From NCBI RefSeq assembly GCF_003590095.1, contig NC_039482.1, forward strand, positions 9,999,657 through 10,063,656: a stretch of 64,000 bases of DNA, in the 5' to 3' direction. The notes beneath the pieces are model-generated. The model was not told the origin of the DNA. It did not search any database and worked only from the letters and a program-made list of their open reading frames with translations. Positions within the stretch are counted from its first letter, which is position 1. The number at the start of each line of letters is the position of its first letter. A program made the translations under genes and the position numbers. The stretch is from Trichoplusia ni (lineage: Eukaryota > Arthropoda > Insecta > Lepidoptera > Noctuidae). Shown here in pieces: positions 45,105-57,600 of the stretch.

Positions 45105-45180
45105 TTACTCACGCGTATTAATCGGGATCGAGCGACTCATTCCGGACCTTTCGGGAGGCCTTAATCATGAGCTAAAAGTG
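45105..45180 (-). mobile_element. Penelope-type terminal repeat relic (candidate), copy 2
   Basis: The minus strand has GCTCATGATTAAGGCCTCCC, a GG(A/C)C-type stem with AAAGGTCCGGAA, then GAGTCGCTCGATCCCG. It matches the 42775 copy around the same core but has lost the GAAAC. Confidence 0.35.
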
Positions 45181-45659
45181 CTCTTCCTTTCCCACTTGCG
45201 AAAAGATAACATTAAAATTAAAAAGAACCTGGGTATAATTTTTTACCCCCACAACCTTTAAACAGCTTGATCGATTTTCATCAAACGTGTCTAAGAACAA
45301 TCGCACGTAATTCACCTTTAGAAAACGGACTAAATTGAAATAGAGACGTCAGACTTATAACACCCCTCTTCTGAAAGGCTTTTAAAACAGATTCACTTCA
45401 ATACTGAATGTCATTCTAGCTTGAAAAGATTTAAATCTATAATTACACTGACCATAATGATCGTGTAACCAGTTAACCAATTGGATAATTGGCAGCGTAA
45501 TCAATTACATGAATTGATTCGTATTCGATTATCCTAATTACAATTCACATAGGACACTAGTTTTATGAGTTCAATTTACGTAGTAACTCTCACCACAATT
45601 AGTTAAACTCTTTTAATTGCTCTTATTGTGGATAGGAAATAGCAAACAAACTGTCCGTT

Positions 45660-46135
45660 TTTGTCAAAATCAAAATCAAAAGTCATTTATTCAAATTAGG
45701 CTACTAAGTAGCACTTTTTGAAGGTCAAATTACATTGACAGCACCCAGTTTTGCCCACCCGTCACCGCTTCCTAAGTGCTTTTGCTGTGAGAGAAGAAAC
45801 GGCGCAACAAACTCCCCAGCAGCACGCTGTCTTTCCATTTACAATATAATTATTAAAAAATATATCAAAATAAGTGTGTAGGTGCCGTGCCAAATAAACA
45901 AAAATTTGAGGTCATGGTACCTAAGCCACTATGAACTTAAACTGTCAACTACTCGGCCAAGGTCAGCAGACCGACCAGCCACCGCAAGCAGCACCCGTTC
46001 ACGAGTATGACGCAAGGGTCAGCCATCACCTCCCTCGCCATATTTGAGGGAAGGAGGTGACCCGACCCAAGACGCCACCGCAGGCAGTGACGACTAAGGG
46101 AGCATGACGTATCTGCTGCCGGCTAATAAAATAAA
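45660..46135 (-). mobile_element. LINE 3' end with (TTTTGA)-type tail
   Basis: On the minus strand the sequence runs to a tail of TTTTGATTTTGATTTTGAC repeats, with AATAAATG before it, as in the 3' ends of lepidopteran CR1/Jockey-type LINEs. The body is GC-richer (for example GAAGAAACGGCGCAACAAAC on the plus strand). No open reading frame survives. The 5' limit is approximate. Confidence 0.5.
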
Positions 46136-46424
46136 ACTCAAAGAAAGAAATACCCCAAACGTTGATTTACCTGGCACAGCCCCGAAACTGTACTGTCTAT
46201 ATCTATTTGAAGAGCTTTTTTATTTAATAAATCAGCTACGGAAGCTAGACTTAAATAATTATGCTCTTTAGCAACGACTTGTCTATTCGTTTAAGTTAAT
46301 TCAGTCATCATTTACCAGCATAATATATGCTGAGCTGGCTTTCAGCACGGGAATATCTTTGACAGCATACCTAGTTATCATTTATTTCGTCTTTTTTTCT
46401 TTCTTCGGTGAAGGGTAAGCGAAA

Positions 46425-46500
46425 CTGTTTGCTTCAAAAAGTGCTACTTAGTAGCCTAATTTGAATAAATGTCTTTAGATTTGACTTCAATTTTTTTGTT
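46425..46500 (+). mobile_element. Second, 5'-truncated copy of the same LINE 3' end, opposite strand
   Basis: Positions 46434-46471 are the exact reverse complement of 45684-45721 (38 bp), followed by a diverged tail (TAGATTTGACTT). Confidence 0.55.
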
Positions 46501-46519
46501 TAAAATTGAGTTGTTCTTT

Positions 46520-46605
46520 TTCGTTTGGTTATTATTGTCATGCATGTGTTGTCTCTGTGTCTGTGCTGAATAAATATTATTTCTTTAAATTTTCTTTCTA
46601 GCTCT
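46520..46605 (+). mobile_element. Retroposon 3' end (candidate)
   Basis: The stretch TGTTGTCTCTGTGTCTGTGC is followed by CTGAATAAATATTATTTCTT and a CTTT-like tail, similar in layout to the 3' end at 19215-19412. Weak call. Confidence 0.3.
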
Positions 46606-47074
46606 TTTTTATTAAGCCATCATCTTTATTAACTCTAACATTTCCATCCTGACTCTCAAATAGGTACCTTATGTAGTCCTCTTCCTCAATGAACTATATC
46701 AGGCCTCTGGTGAGCCTACTCAAGCGTCAAATGACTTATTATAGGTCTTTTGTTTTCATTCATCTTCAGCCCACACCCTGCTTGGTGACAGCACAGTCGC
46801 CATATTGACCTAGTAAACTCTTGCCACGAATATAATTGTCTCACCAACGTATTACAAACTGTGTAAACTTATTTGTGGGGTCCTGTGTTTAGGTATATGA
46901 TTGGAAGAAGTATTTTAATAAATCAGTAAGCATACTCGTCATCATATGTACTAAGAAGTGACGCTCAGTTTAATATCACATTTAAGTAGTATGTTGTCTC
47001 TGTCTTTTTATACCGGATTGTAGAGACAGCCGGAAATTTTGACGATACAGTTAGCCAAGTACATCACAGTGATA

Positions 47075-47195
47075 CAAGTAAGTGTCGCGGGTTCGATCCC
47101 CGCATATGATAAAGGAATGCTTGTCTTGAGTCTGGGTGCTTTTACGCATGTGACTTGAATGTTTGTGTACTAAATTCCGTATCTAGTAAGGTAGA
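47075..47195 (+). mobile_element. 5'-truncated tRNA-derived SINE
   Basis: Retains a perfect B box (GGGTTCGATCCCCGC, 47090-47104) followed by a SINE-type body (TTGAGTCTGGGTGCTTTTAC). The A-box half is not recognisable. Confidence 0.6.
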
Positions 47196-48119
47196 GGTTT
47201 AAAAAAAATAGAACCACTCTTGGAATAGTGTAATAAATCAGTCGTTGAAGTAGCCAAGATGATTTTATAACATACTCATGTCGATCGATAAAATTATTAT
47301 CTTTAGAAAATATCGTTTTGCAAAGCATCAAATTAAATCAATTCAAAGTCTTTAATACAGAAAGTGGTTCATAATCATGCAAAAAACAACCTAACTGTTT
47401 ATCTAGTTAAGAAAACAGTTACAGTAAAAAATCAATACGTCAAAATTCGCTTTTTATGGTTGCCATAGACAGATTTATGATTCCATAACTGTCAGATTGA
47501 TTTAAAAACACGAATGTTTTACCTACTTTTAATTATTGTTGGAAAAGGAGGTTCAATCAAAAAGACCTGTATCTTTTTAAGTTATTATTTTTATGATGTC
47601 AATGTTAAGTTAACGTTTAGCGAGAATTGATTGCAGACTAATTGCTACGTAGAGGTCAGACAGACAAAATAAAGGTAGATAACAAAAATATGTAAATAAT
47701 TGACGCTACATTTTTATTAAACATGCTAATCTACTAAAAAACGTAATAAACACGAAGAAGACACATTATTCCAGAATTATTATTGTTTATTATAAAACTG
47801 GATCACGTTTTATAACATGACAAGCTGGTTTTATGGAATTCGTAATGTGTCGTGTTCGAGGGCTGTAAACAGGGGTGGCGAGTGCCCACACGCCATCCAA
47901 ACGAAATTATCGTTCGCAGAAACCTACACATTTAGAAATACACGCATGATCACACCCCGACACGAATTCATGTCGAACGGAACCAAAAAATACAAAAATA
48001 ATAAAAAATAAATCGCTTTAAAAAACAGACGATCCTAAATGACCCGTCACACAATCGCGACAATATCCATGTATAGAAATGTGGGATGATTCCATTTACG
48101 AATTGATAAGCATTCATGT

Positions 48120-48307
48120 ACCGTGAAGTTGGCAGCGCTCTATCGGCGTCGACCAATCACAGCGCGCCGTCCGACCGCAGCGCGGAGGCGAAGCGGGCCT
48201 CAAAAATCCCCACCGGCTCGAACCGCTGATCAAATCTGCGAGTTGTGTAGTGCGAGAGTCGCGTATAGTGTTCTAGTTATTTATTACAAATATTTAAATA
48301 ATCAAAT
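48120..48307 (+). promoter_or_regulatory. Beta-tubulin promoter and 5' UTR
   Basis: A GC-rich patch, strongly contrasting with its surroundings, lies directly upstream of the start codon. It contains a CCAAT box in GACCAATCACAGCGCG (about 48150) and no TATA box, as expected for a ubiquitous gene. The start site is not determined. Confidence 0.6.
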
Positions 48308-51300
48308 ATGAGGGAAATCGTGCACCTCCAGGCCGGCCAGTGCGGAAACCAGATTGGAGCTAAGGTACGTACGGAATACTCGATGTATTAACATTCAGGT
48401 TCGCGCCTATGTAACGGTCACTAACGGTTCAACTCTACCATGGAATTCGCTAGAAATCCAATTGGATTTGTACTTAGATTAATGTTGGTTAACTGTTAAG
48501 CCTCATTCTAACAAATGATGTTAATTCATAGTTTAGAAATAAAGGAGGTCGAATAGATATTAGTGTTGTATCTCGCATAGTTCCGTTCACAATTCGGGAA
48601 TAGACAAGGAGGGCGAGTTTTTCACGCACGGGCGCACGAGCAAAGGGCTTTAAAACAAAACAACCTCGTTCACGCATAAACTTAATTTTAGAACTGCATT
48701 TTTAAGTAAAAAAAATCATGTAACAATGTACCATATCATGAGGTCACAAAGTTAAGTATATATATACCTACTTCTGTAATTAACGATATGTAAAACATAA
48801 TCATTATAAATAGCGTTAAATCATAATACCCCGAGTAATTTTGATACAGGCATTCTTTCCTTATCTAGCTTGCATAGTAACTGATCGGATTACAATAAAA
48901 TAGATTTATAATAGGCTAATAAGTTAGAGACGTCGTAATCACTATGTATGGATACCCCTTTGGCCTAGCCATATACGAGTATTATGATAAATCCAAGGCT
49001 TTGGTGTGAAAACCGGTTTAAAGTTTAATCTGGTTTTAATAATTATCTTGTTTTGATGTCATAAATTTATCTTGCTATAGAAAACGACAGTAAAAAGGTA
49101 ATTTTGATTACAGAAGACAACTGTCAAACGAGATTATGTAAAGCCACCTTTCTCAATTTTCTGTGGTCGCATACGATTACGCAATTAAGCCTTTCTCGTT
49201 ACAAGTTACGAATAAATATTCAATTTCAATTTACATACTTAATTGGAACTATTAAAACATGCCATGTTTTACAAAATACATAAAAAATGAGTTATGAAAC
49301 GTCGCATTGTAAACAGTTGAACGCTTGCCAAAAAAACAAGATGGCAGCTCATTTTCGCGCACTTTCTTCTCCAAACTTTAATGTTCGATAACCTGATAGG
49401 ATAATTACCTTGATTGACCCGGATATCCAGTTAATTAGCTTGCAAATAAGCTGTAATTAAATACTTTCTTATCAATTGTGAGTGAAACTACTGTTGGTCA
49501 CCGTTGGTGCATGAATAACATGCTATAGTCCACCGCCTTCCCCGGCTCCACAGCCCACTCTATCCTTATTCCACACATCTCTTTTCCCAATCTATTCCAA
49601 TTCCGATTATTATTTTAGCTGTGTCATTTATACGCTTCATCAGATCGGCCAATTGTGACGAATTGAGGTCAATTATAAGTCATCAATCTTGAGTTTTTAA
49701 TACAATCGAGACAATGTAATATTATACGATACCAGATTGGATTTTACTGTAAATGTTTTGTATACGCTCCAATAAGTTATTTCTACTTTGATTCTGAGAT
49801 CTTAGATAATTGCGGCAAGAGAGAGAGCAACCAATTAAAACTTTAATTTAGGAATAATTGACGTGTTTCATAAAGACTTGATATAAAATGGCGTAAATGT
49901 GTATTTTCAACAATCAGGCAATCGTCAACCCCATCTGAGTGGTTCCAGATTTAAAATATGAGCATGCGCAACAAGACTACAAACCAAAACGAGAGCCATA
50001 AATCTTGTAACGCCTTAAAATAAAGTGAACATCAGCAGGAGCCACAAATCGAATATGGAACAAGTTATTTATGTTGGTAGCACTTTTGTTTCAGTCTGTT
50101 AAACTTTGAAAAACAAACGAGCTGACCAAAGAGTTTCTCATCAACTCGGCTTGTACCTAATTGATTCATCCAGCTCTTATAACTATTAACGTCTGTAAGT
50201 CACTTATTACTCAGTATATGAATCATTCAGTCTTGGTATTTGAATGCGAGTCAGATCCACACTGGGCAGCTGTGTCAATCTTGATACTTGAACATACAAT
50301 ACGGGCGTTTAGAAAATAAATACTAAAGTAGGTAATAACACCAGGTGTGTAATGTTTTAAGGAAATATTATTGTTAATATAAAACTAGGTTATCCGTCGG
50401 AGTATTTTAAATAACATATGACATCACTTTATCGAAACCTTGGCACCTTTATAGCCACCTACAGCAAAAAATATGTTCGCTCGACAAATAAGTACCGTGT
50501 TACTCATTCCTAGTAAATGTATACTTTACTAACTACAGACATTGTTCTAAACAGTGTGTTAAAAATCTTCAGATCACTGACCGAGAAAATTGTTATAAAA
50601 ACTTCTTCAGTCGGCAACTTTTTATTGAGCTCGTTGTGTTCTGAGTCATTTTAATATTTTTCGATATGCCCAATAATATTCCGGACAAAAACCTCGTTAC
50701 AAACGAAACAAATGAACTCTGAATAATTGTATCGACTAGAACGAGGTTGGTTAAAGTAATGTTTCGCCTTTAAAATAAAATCTCCATCGAAGACTGGTAT
50801 TTCACGATCAATTTCACATTAATCTGATATCGAGCTATATACAGCTGTGCCGATAAAATGCAATCAAAATCCAACTCAATATTATGAGGCAAACAAATAT
50901 CTGAGATGTTCTGGAGTTTCTCATCTTAATTGAAACGCAAAGAGTTCATAAGTGTGGCTTATCTTATCACCGTTTGGCAATAGAGTAGATTATAGAGTTC
51001 AACGGCCCGACACATGCCGGTCGATGTCCATTTAAAAATAGCTGGCATAGCAGCGAGCCGCCATAGAGTTGGTGCATGCGCGCAGTACCGTTAACATATA
51101 AATATGCCAGTATAACTCACGGATTAACTGCAGGAAGCGAGCAATAATCATGCTGAACTGAAGCTCCGAAAACAACTAACCAAAGCCCAGAATTTGTCAC
51201 ACTTCATTAAAACTGTAACATTCCAATTTTAAAAACCTAAATCTAAATTTAAAAAAAGAAACAAATGACTTAATGTCGATCACAAATTACCTGTCAAAAA

Positions 51301-54231
51301 TCTCAATGCTTTAATCTCCAGTTCATATTTCGAATGTTCTAAAAAAATTACAATCCCTTTCTACAATTCCAAGTTTGAAAGTCATAATATATTAGCTCGT
51401 ACAACTGCGTTGGGTGAAATCGTATACAATGGTAACAGTATTATGACCATGAAACTATTACAGAGGCCATAGTTTCCCTTTAGCTGTTCACACGATACTT
51501 TCAACTCGTCTGCTCTATCTAGTTACCATGAAAGCAAGCCTTTCCAACGGAATGCCTTTCACTTTTCACTCTTATTAAAAATCATTACAATGTCATCCAT
51601 GAAAGGCTTGATGAATTGACGTGTCTCACAATCGAGTTTATGTTTTTTGCGACTTGTGTTATGGCTTTTTTGTCTATGTGAGATGACAGTTGATTGATTC
51701 TTTGCGAGGTAAGGATGATAGTCGTCTGCCAGTGTTAATTTGGGTAAAAATCTCAACGCTATGTGAATATTTTAGTATTTTTTTATTATAATATAAAAAG
51801 GATTTATCAATTTGTTTTAACTAGAAATATCCATAAATGGCCTCGTATCATTTCCTTAATTATCATGCATAGTCTAAACTAATATCCTCCTTATTTGTGA
51901 TGTTAAAGAACTCAGACGAAAATAATTCGATTCATTCCAAAAATAAATGTCGCCTCACTCGTGAGTGCCAGTTTATTATACACGCTAAATAAACAAGAGT
52001 TGAAGCTGTTAAACCCTGAACCAAAAAGACGGCCATCTTAGTCATATTACCATATATGTACATGTCGAGTTGTACCCACACGATGACATCACTAGGATCG
52101 GCGTGTGCGCACCGATGAATGTTAAACACAGCGCCTGCGCGCACAGCCTTGTGTTACTAGCTACATTTTCACCACTTACGTAAGCGTTGAAAAATTGATT
52201 TACGATACTGTAAGCCTCTTTCAATCTTTATTCCTCCGTAAGTGAGACAATAACAAGTTCTGAGAACTGCAAAAAGTTTATTGAACACCTAATTGATAGG
52301 CGTGCCGGTTACGTCAGCTAATTGCACATAAGTATCTTCAGCCATATTACGTTCGGGTACATTGATTCTCAGAAATAAGCTGACAATAATTATTTTATTG
52401 CGAAATTATCCGCCATATGGTCGCCGGGCCGAGATCTTGTCGCAGATTTTTAGGGGCATCGAAAAATCGAATGCTAATAAGCCGAAGCAAAGTGGTTCGA
52501 GACATTCACCACTTATAAGGCGAGATAAACCAAATACGGGAGGACGTGGGTGTCGGCGAGGCGAGGCACCGCGCCGGCCGCCACTGTCATAAGTCATGCC
52601 ATTGTCTTGCGTAACCCTTCCCAGCGCCGCGCGTTCATTAATGATGTATTATGTATCCTGCCTGCCTACCTTTTACGACGGTTCATTGAGCTTTATAACC
52701 TTTAGAAAACTACATTTGAATAGAATCACGAAAGTGCCCATTGAAACTCGACCAGCCCGCGCCGGGGACCAGGCACTCCCGTGATATTTTACACGACGCG
52801 AAACCGGTTGGAAAGTAGCGCCGGCGCACTTACAAATAGTGCGCCAAGAGCTTTCGTGTAGGCATCTTAATTGACTGCATTCTATACTGCGTTCACCACA
52901 CAACTGCTTTCGTTCCGCTAACGGTTACAATTTTGTTCCAGTTCTGGGAGATCATCTCTGACGAGCACGGCATCGACCCCACCGGCGCCTACCATGGCGA
53001 CTCGGACTTGCAGCTGGAGCGCATCAACGTGTACTACAATGAGGCCTCCGGTGGCAAGTACGTGCCCCGCGCCATCCTCGTCGACCTGGAGCCCGGCACC
53101 ATGGACTCGGTGCGCTCGGGACCCTTCGGACAGATCTTCAGGCCCGACAACTTCGTGTTCGGCCAGTCCGGCGCCGGCAACAACTGGGCCAAGGGTCACT
53201 ACACGGAGGGCGCTGAGCTAGTCGACTCTGTTCTTGACGTCGTACGCAAAGAATCCGAATCCTGCGACTGTCTGCAGGGATTCCAGCTCACACACTCACT
53301 CGGCGGTGGTACCGGTTCCGGTATGGGTACACTTCTAATCTCAAAGATCCGTGAAGAATACCCCGACAGAATCATGAACACATACTCAGTCGTCCCCTCA
53401 CCCAAAGTATCAGACACCGTCGTCGAACCCTACAATGCGACTCTCTCAGTCCACCAGCTCGTAGAAAACACAGACGAAACCTACTGCATCGACAACGAGG
53501 CCCTTTATGACATCTGCTTCCGTACACTCAAACTATCCACCCCCACATACGGTGATCTCAACCACTTAGTATCCCTCACCATGTCTGGTGTCACCACCTG
53601 CCTCAGGTTCCCCGGCCAGCTGAATGCGGATCTCCGTAAATTGGCCGTAAACATGGTTCCCTTCCCCCGTCTCCACTTCTTCATGCCTGGTTTCGCTCCC
53701 CTCACATCCCGCGGAAGCAGACAATACCGTGCCTTGACCGTGCCCGAGCTCACGCAGCAGATGTTCGACGCCAAGAACATGATGGCGGCGTGCGACCCGC
53801 GCCACGGCCGCTACCTCACCGTGGCCGCCATCTTCCGTGGACGCATGTCCATGAAGGAGGTCGACGAGCAGATGCTTAACATCCAGAACAAGAACTCATC
53901 CTACTTCGTGGAATGGATCCCGAACAACGTGAAGACCGCCGTGTGCGACATCCCACCCCGTGGTCTCAAGATGGCCGCCACCTTCATCGGCAACTCCACC
54001 GCCATCCAGGAGCTGTTCAAGCGCATCTCGGAGCAGTTCACCGCTATGTTCAGGCGCAAGGCTTTCTTGCATTGGTACACCGGCGAGGGCATGGACGAGA
54101 TGGAGTTCACCGAGGCGGAGAGCAACATGAACGACCTGGTGTCCGAGTACCAGCAGTACCAGGAGGCCACCGCCGACGAGGACGCCGAGTTCGACGAGGA
54201 GCAGGAGCAGGAGATCGACGAGCACCACTAG
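48308..54231 (+). CDS. Beta-tubulin, beta-1 (ubiquitous) type
   Basis: Two exons, 48308-48364 and 52942-54231, encode 448 residues. The product is the GTP-hydrolysing subunit of microtubules. Exon 1 gives MREIVHLQAGQCGNQIGAK, including the MREI tetrapeptide used in co-translational autoregulation of tubulin mRNA. Exon 2 includes the tubulin signature GGGTGSGMG (nucleotide binding), the M-loop region and the acidic tail ending DEEQEQEIDEHH. An intron after codon 19 fits beta-1 genes of insects. The 4.6-kb intron is far longer than in the other genes here and probably holds regulatory elements. Residue 279, in the M-loop (LTSRGSRQYRAL), is Arg where I expect Gln from other insect and vertebrate beta-tubulins. 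AATAAA is at 54638. The isotype call rests on overall sequence and the C-terminal tail. Confidence 0.96.
48365..52941 (+). other. Long first intron of the beta-tubulin gene
   Basis: GTACGT donor and TTCCAG acceptor. No gene or clear repeat was recognised inside. A GC-richer segment at about 52430-52600 and an AAGATGGCAGC motif at 49338 are the only standout spots. Confidence 0.7.
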
Positions 54232-54660
54232 AGCGCGCGCAGGCGTGGGAGGGGGGCGCGGGGCCGCGGCCCCGGCCCCGACACTACATTGCCATTGTAT
54301 TTACTGGTTACTTTTTGTTTAAGTAACATTAATTCCTACGATGAGTATTGAATAGACATGCTTTCTAACTTTTAACAGAATGCACGACTAAAACCCCGGA
54401 TATGACGATAACTCGAGGGCCTACACTATGTAAGTGTATACATTCCTTGTGACTCCATGCCTGGCCTCGTTGAAACCAAGATCTGAACATTTGAAAGGCT
54501 GATAGACACTCTTTATGTATTTATGATAAAGTTAGGATGTCTTTAAACATGGGCATACATCAAAGATTTGAGTGCTTCAATAACAGAAGTTTTATTACGA
54601 TTTAAAATTGTTTTCAACAATATGATTTAATGTATATAATAAAGATTTTTATTTACGAAC
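54232..54660 (+). terminator. Beta-tubulin 3' UTR and polyadenylation signal
   Basis: AATAAA at 54638-54643, about 400 bp after the stop, is the first canonical polyadenylation signal downstream. The stop codon is followed by a GC-rich stretch (GGGGGGCGCGGGGCCGCGGC). Confidence 0.7.
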
Positions 54661-57600
54661 TTGTTTTCTTAGTACCTAGTACCTACCAAGATTACTCATC
54701 ACGGTTGACAACACTTACGTCATCGTAGAATAGAGTGATTCCTAGGATTGAAAGAGTTGAAGATGACTATCTATGGACAATCTAAATAAAAACAATATTA
54801 TCAAATCCATCGATGAATGTTATTCACGTGAAATTATCATATCTATCCATATGACACAGTTTTATCTACAAGCCTAAAGCAACATTCGAAATTACGTTTA
54901 ATTATCTGAAAACTGAAAAAGACCTCAATTTGTTTAACAACTTGACAACAAATTTACAATAGGCTGAACACCTGACATCATCGCATAGCTCTAAATTTAG
55001 AAATGCATGTCCGCAGCGGCCATTTTAAATGGACCCCTGTCAGTCGCTGTTATGACCACTATTTGTACTAATAAACAAATTAGTGGGGCCGTGGGGTATC
55101 AATCTAAATTGGTCAGGTGATAAGGAATGATGTCATAGACAAACATCACGGGTATTATGTCATTTAGGTTTGTGTGACATTCAGAATGTTGACTACATGA
55201 TGTTGCATTGAAACAAATGTGATTTGTCTGTGGTTGCTAACGTTTCAAAAGTCACTTTTTGCAAAGTGATTTATTGTCTTGCATTTGTCCTGCTCTGTCT
55301 TATGAAGGCAGTGTCACGTAATTACAAATATAAAAAATGAATAATGTATTGAGTTGAGTGAATTACAGTTAAAGTTGTAGCTACAATTTATAACGTTAAT
55401 TCAATGAAAACTGCTAATTTGTGACACTCAAATTAAATTAATAATTTTATGCCATCATTAATTAGTCAGTACCGTCGTTTGACTTTCTTAATGAAATTGT
55501 GTTAACAAATTTATTAATTATTATTTACCTATTGAATGAAAAATGACCTTTTAGTGGTCAGAAACGCTTTATTAAGTGATAGAGACATTACGGAAAGTTT
55601 AATTAATTGAACTCAAAACATCAAAAATGTCTCTACCTACCATTACCATACACAGCTGCACAGACAGACAATAAATACCAGCTTTATATACATCTGACCT
55701 ACATCGTATGCACTATTCCAAAAATAAAGATGGCGCAATGTTTTCGTTATGAACCGCTTACAATAACATAGTATGAGCAATGAGTGATAACTTGTATTAT
55801 ACAGGCATACTGTTGCAATTAGCTCATGATTCTTGGACTTACCCGATAGGCATTGAACATGAAATTACTGTGAACACTACAATAATAAATTACGATTATA
55901 GTAACGTGAGTCAAAATGTCAATGTCAAAATCGTTGTGTTTTTTTTTCTCTTTTAGGATAGCTTGGGGTAGCTTTGTCATTCGTCCGGGCTTCGAAGGAT
56001 TTCTCCTATTCAAGCATCCGGGTAATAGCGCCCTTTTTAAAAACATAACAGATAGGTAATTATATAAAATTGGCAATGCTTTAGAAGTACTTAGCTCTAC
56101 GAAGCTCTAAAGTTGAGATTTTTGGTTTGTATGTTTATGATTAAAAATGAAGGAAAATACTTAGATTGCAACATTTTGGTGACTTAAGGAGAGCTGAATT
56201 ACAGCTTCTAAAAAGTGCAACGACATTTGTTACTCGTAAAAAACTTTAATCCGTTTCAGGGCAAATATTTACTAAATACTTAACTAAAAATACAGCTAGC
56301 CATTAATTTGAATGTAATAACATAAAAAACATACACATGGAATACCATGTCCTTTTAAAGGTACTTAATTTCATTCGAATATTAATATTTTATCGTGACA
56401 AATCAAGCAAAATATGCAAGCGGTATTTACAATCGACTTTCACTAAAGTACGGTGAATAATTTTATTTACAAATACGTTTTTAAAACAAACTTTCACACA
56501 ATTTATAATTATCATATTTTGTTTTTTTTGGTAATTAAATTGCCAATTCGGCTGTATAGTAATTGCCGTTGATTAAAAAAAAGTTTGTATTTTACGTCGC
56601 CATATTGGTTCGGCCTATTCAAAATGTCCGTCCAGAATTTGAAGTTCATTAATTATATTAGATATCTCCGTCCGTCTACGGACAATGGTAATTCATAAAA
56701 AAGTTATTGTTTAAAGTATCAGTTAGGATCACAGAGGCTACAACTGAACTAATCAATTATGATTCCTTTTAACTATTTATAATCGCGAGATTTTTATCAG
56801 ATTTTATCTTAGTATGTCTGTTTCAGAATTCGATTTCAAGAGGCCCTTTTAATTAAGTATTTAAATTGACTGAGTAAAAAATTCAATGGCCTGAATTTGC
56901 AAGTCCTACCCACACACATTTTTTAAATTGCCTTTAAGCTTATTAAGTTTAAATCTTAAGAGGTGTCACAAGTGACATCATTGCGGGCAAATCAGCAATC
57001 AACAGGACATAAATGGCCAAGATCAATGTAGATAATAGTACCTTTTCATTCACGATTACAATAATAAAATCCTACACTCGTTCACCTTGTTTCATGTCAT
57101 TTTATTACTGCAGAATATTTAATGCCAGCCTGTAGTACATCAAAACCACGTTACGTGTATTAAAAGAGAGAGACAGACTTATACTGGCATATAGTGCTAT
57201 CTCTTTTCAGTGTACTACAATTTTGGTTAAGAAGAGGTTATGTTACTTACTGTGTGAAACTTTAGTTGTAGTTTTATGCGTAGGCGCAGTAACAGAGTCA
57301 AGAGGGCGTCGCTGCAAGGTTCTCGCGGTGGGTGACTGATTTGTTGACGTTACGGCCTACTATACATTAAATTTCCTGTTGGCAATGGGTACCTAGATAC
57401 CTATCGATAGAGTACACCTTGAGATTCTATCGTGTTTTGTTTTTGCGAAGTCTATTCGATTTTGTAAGGTCTAAAATTACCACCCTGTACTATAAACTCA
57501 CAGTGTAGGTAACAATATTAATTCAAATCTTAAATGTCTCTGTCGTACATTATTAACTATTCGTATTTTACAAGGTTTTATTTAGTTTTACCTATCCCGT

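Noticed and set aside
53505..54326. Long open frames on both strands within beta-tubulin exon 2
   Set aside because: Shadows of the GC-biased codon use of the tubulin gene.
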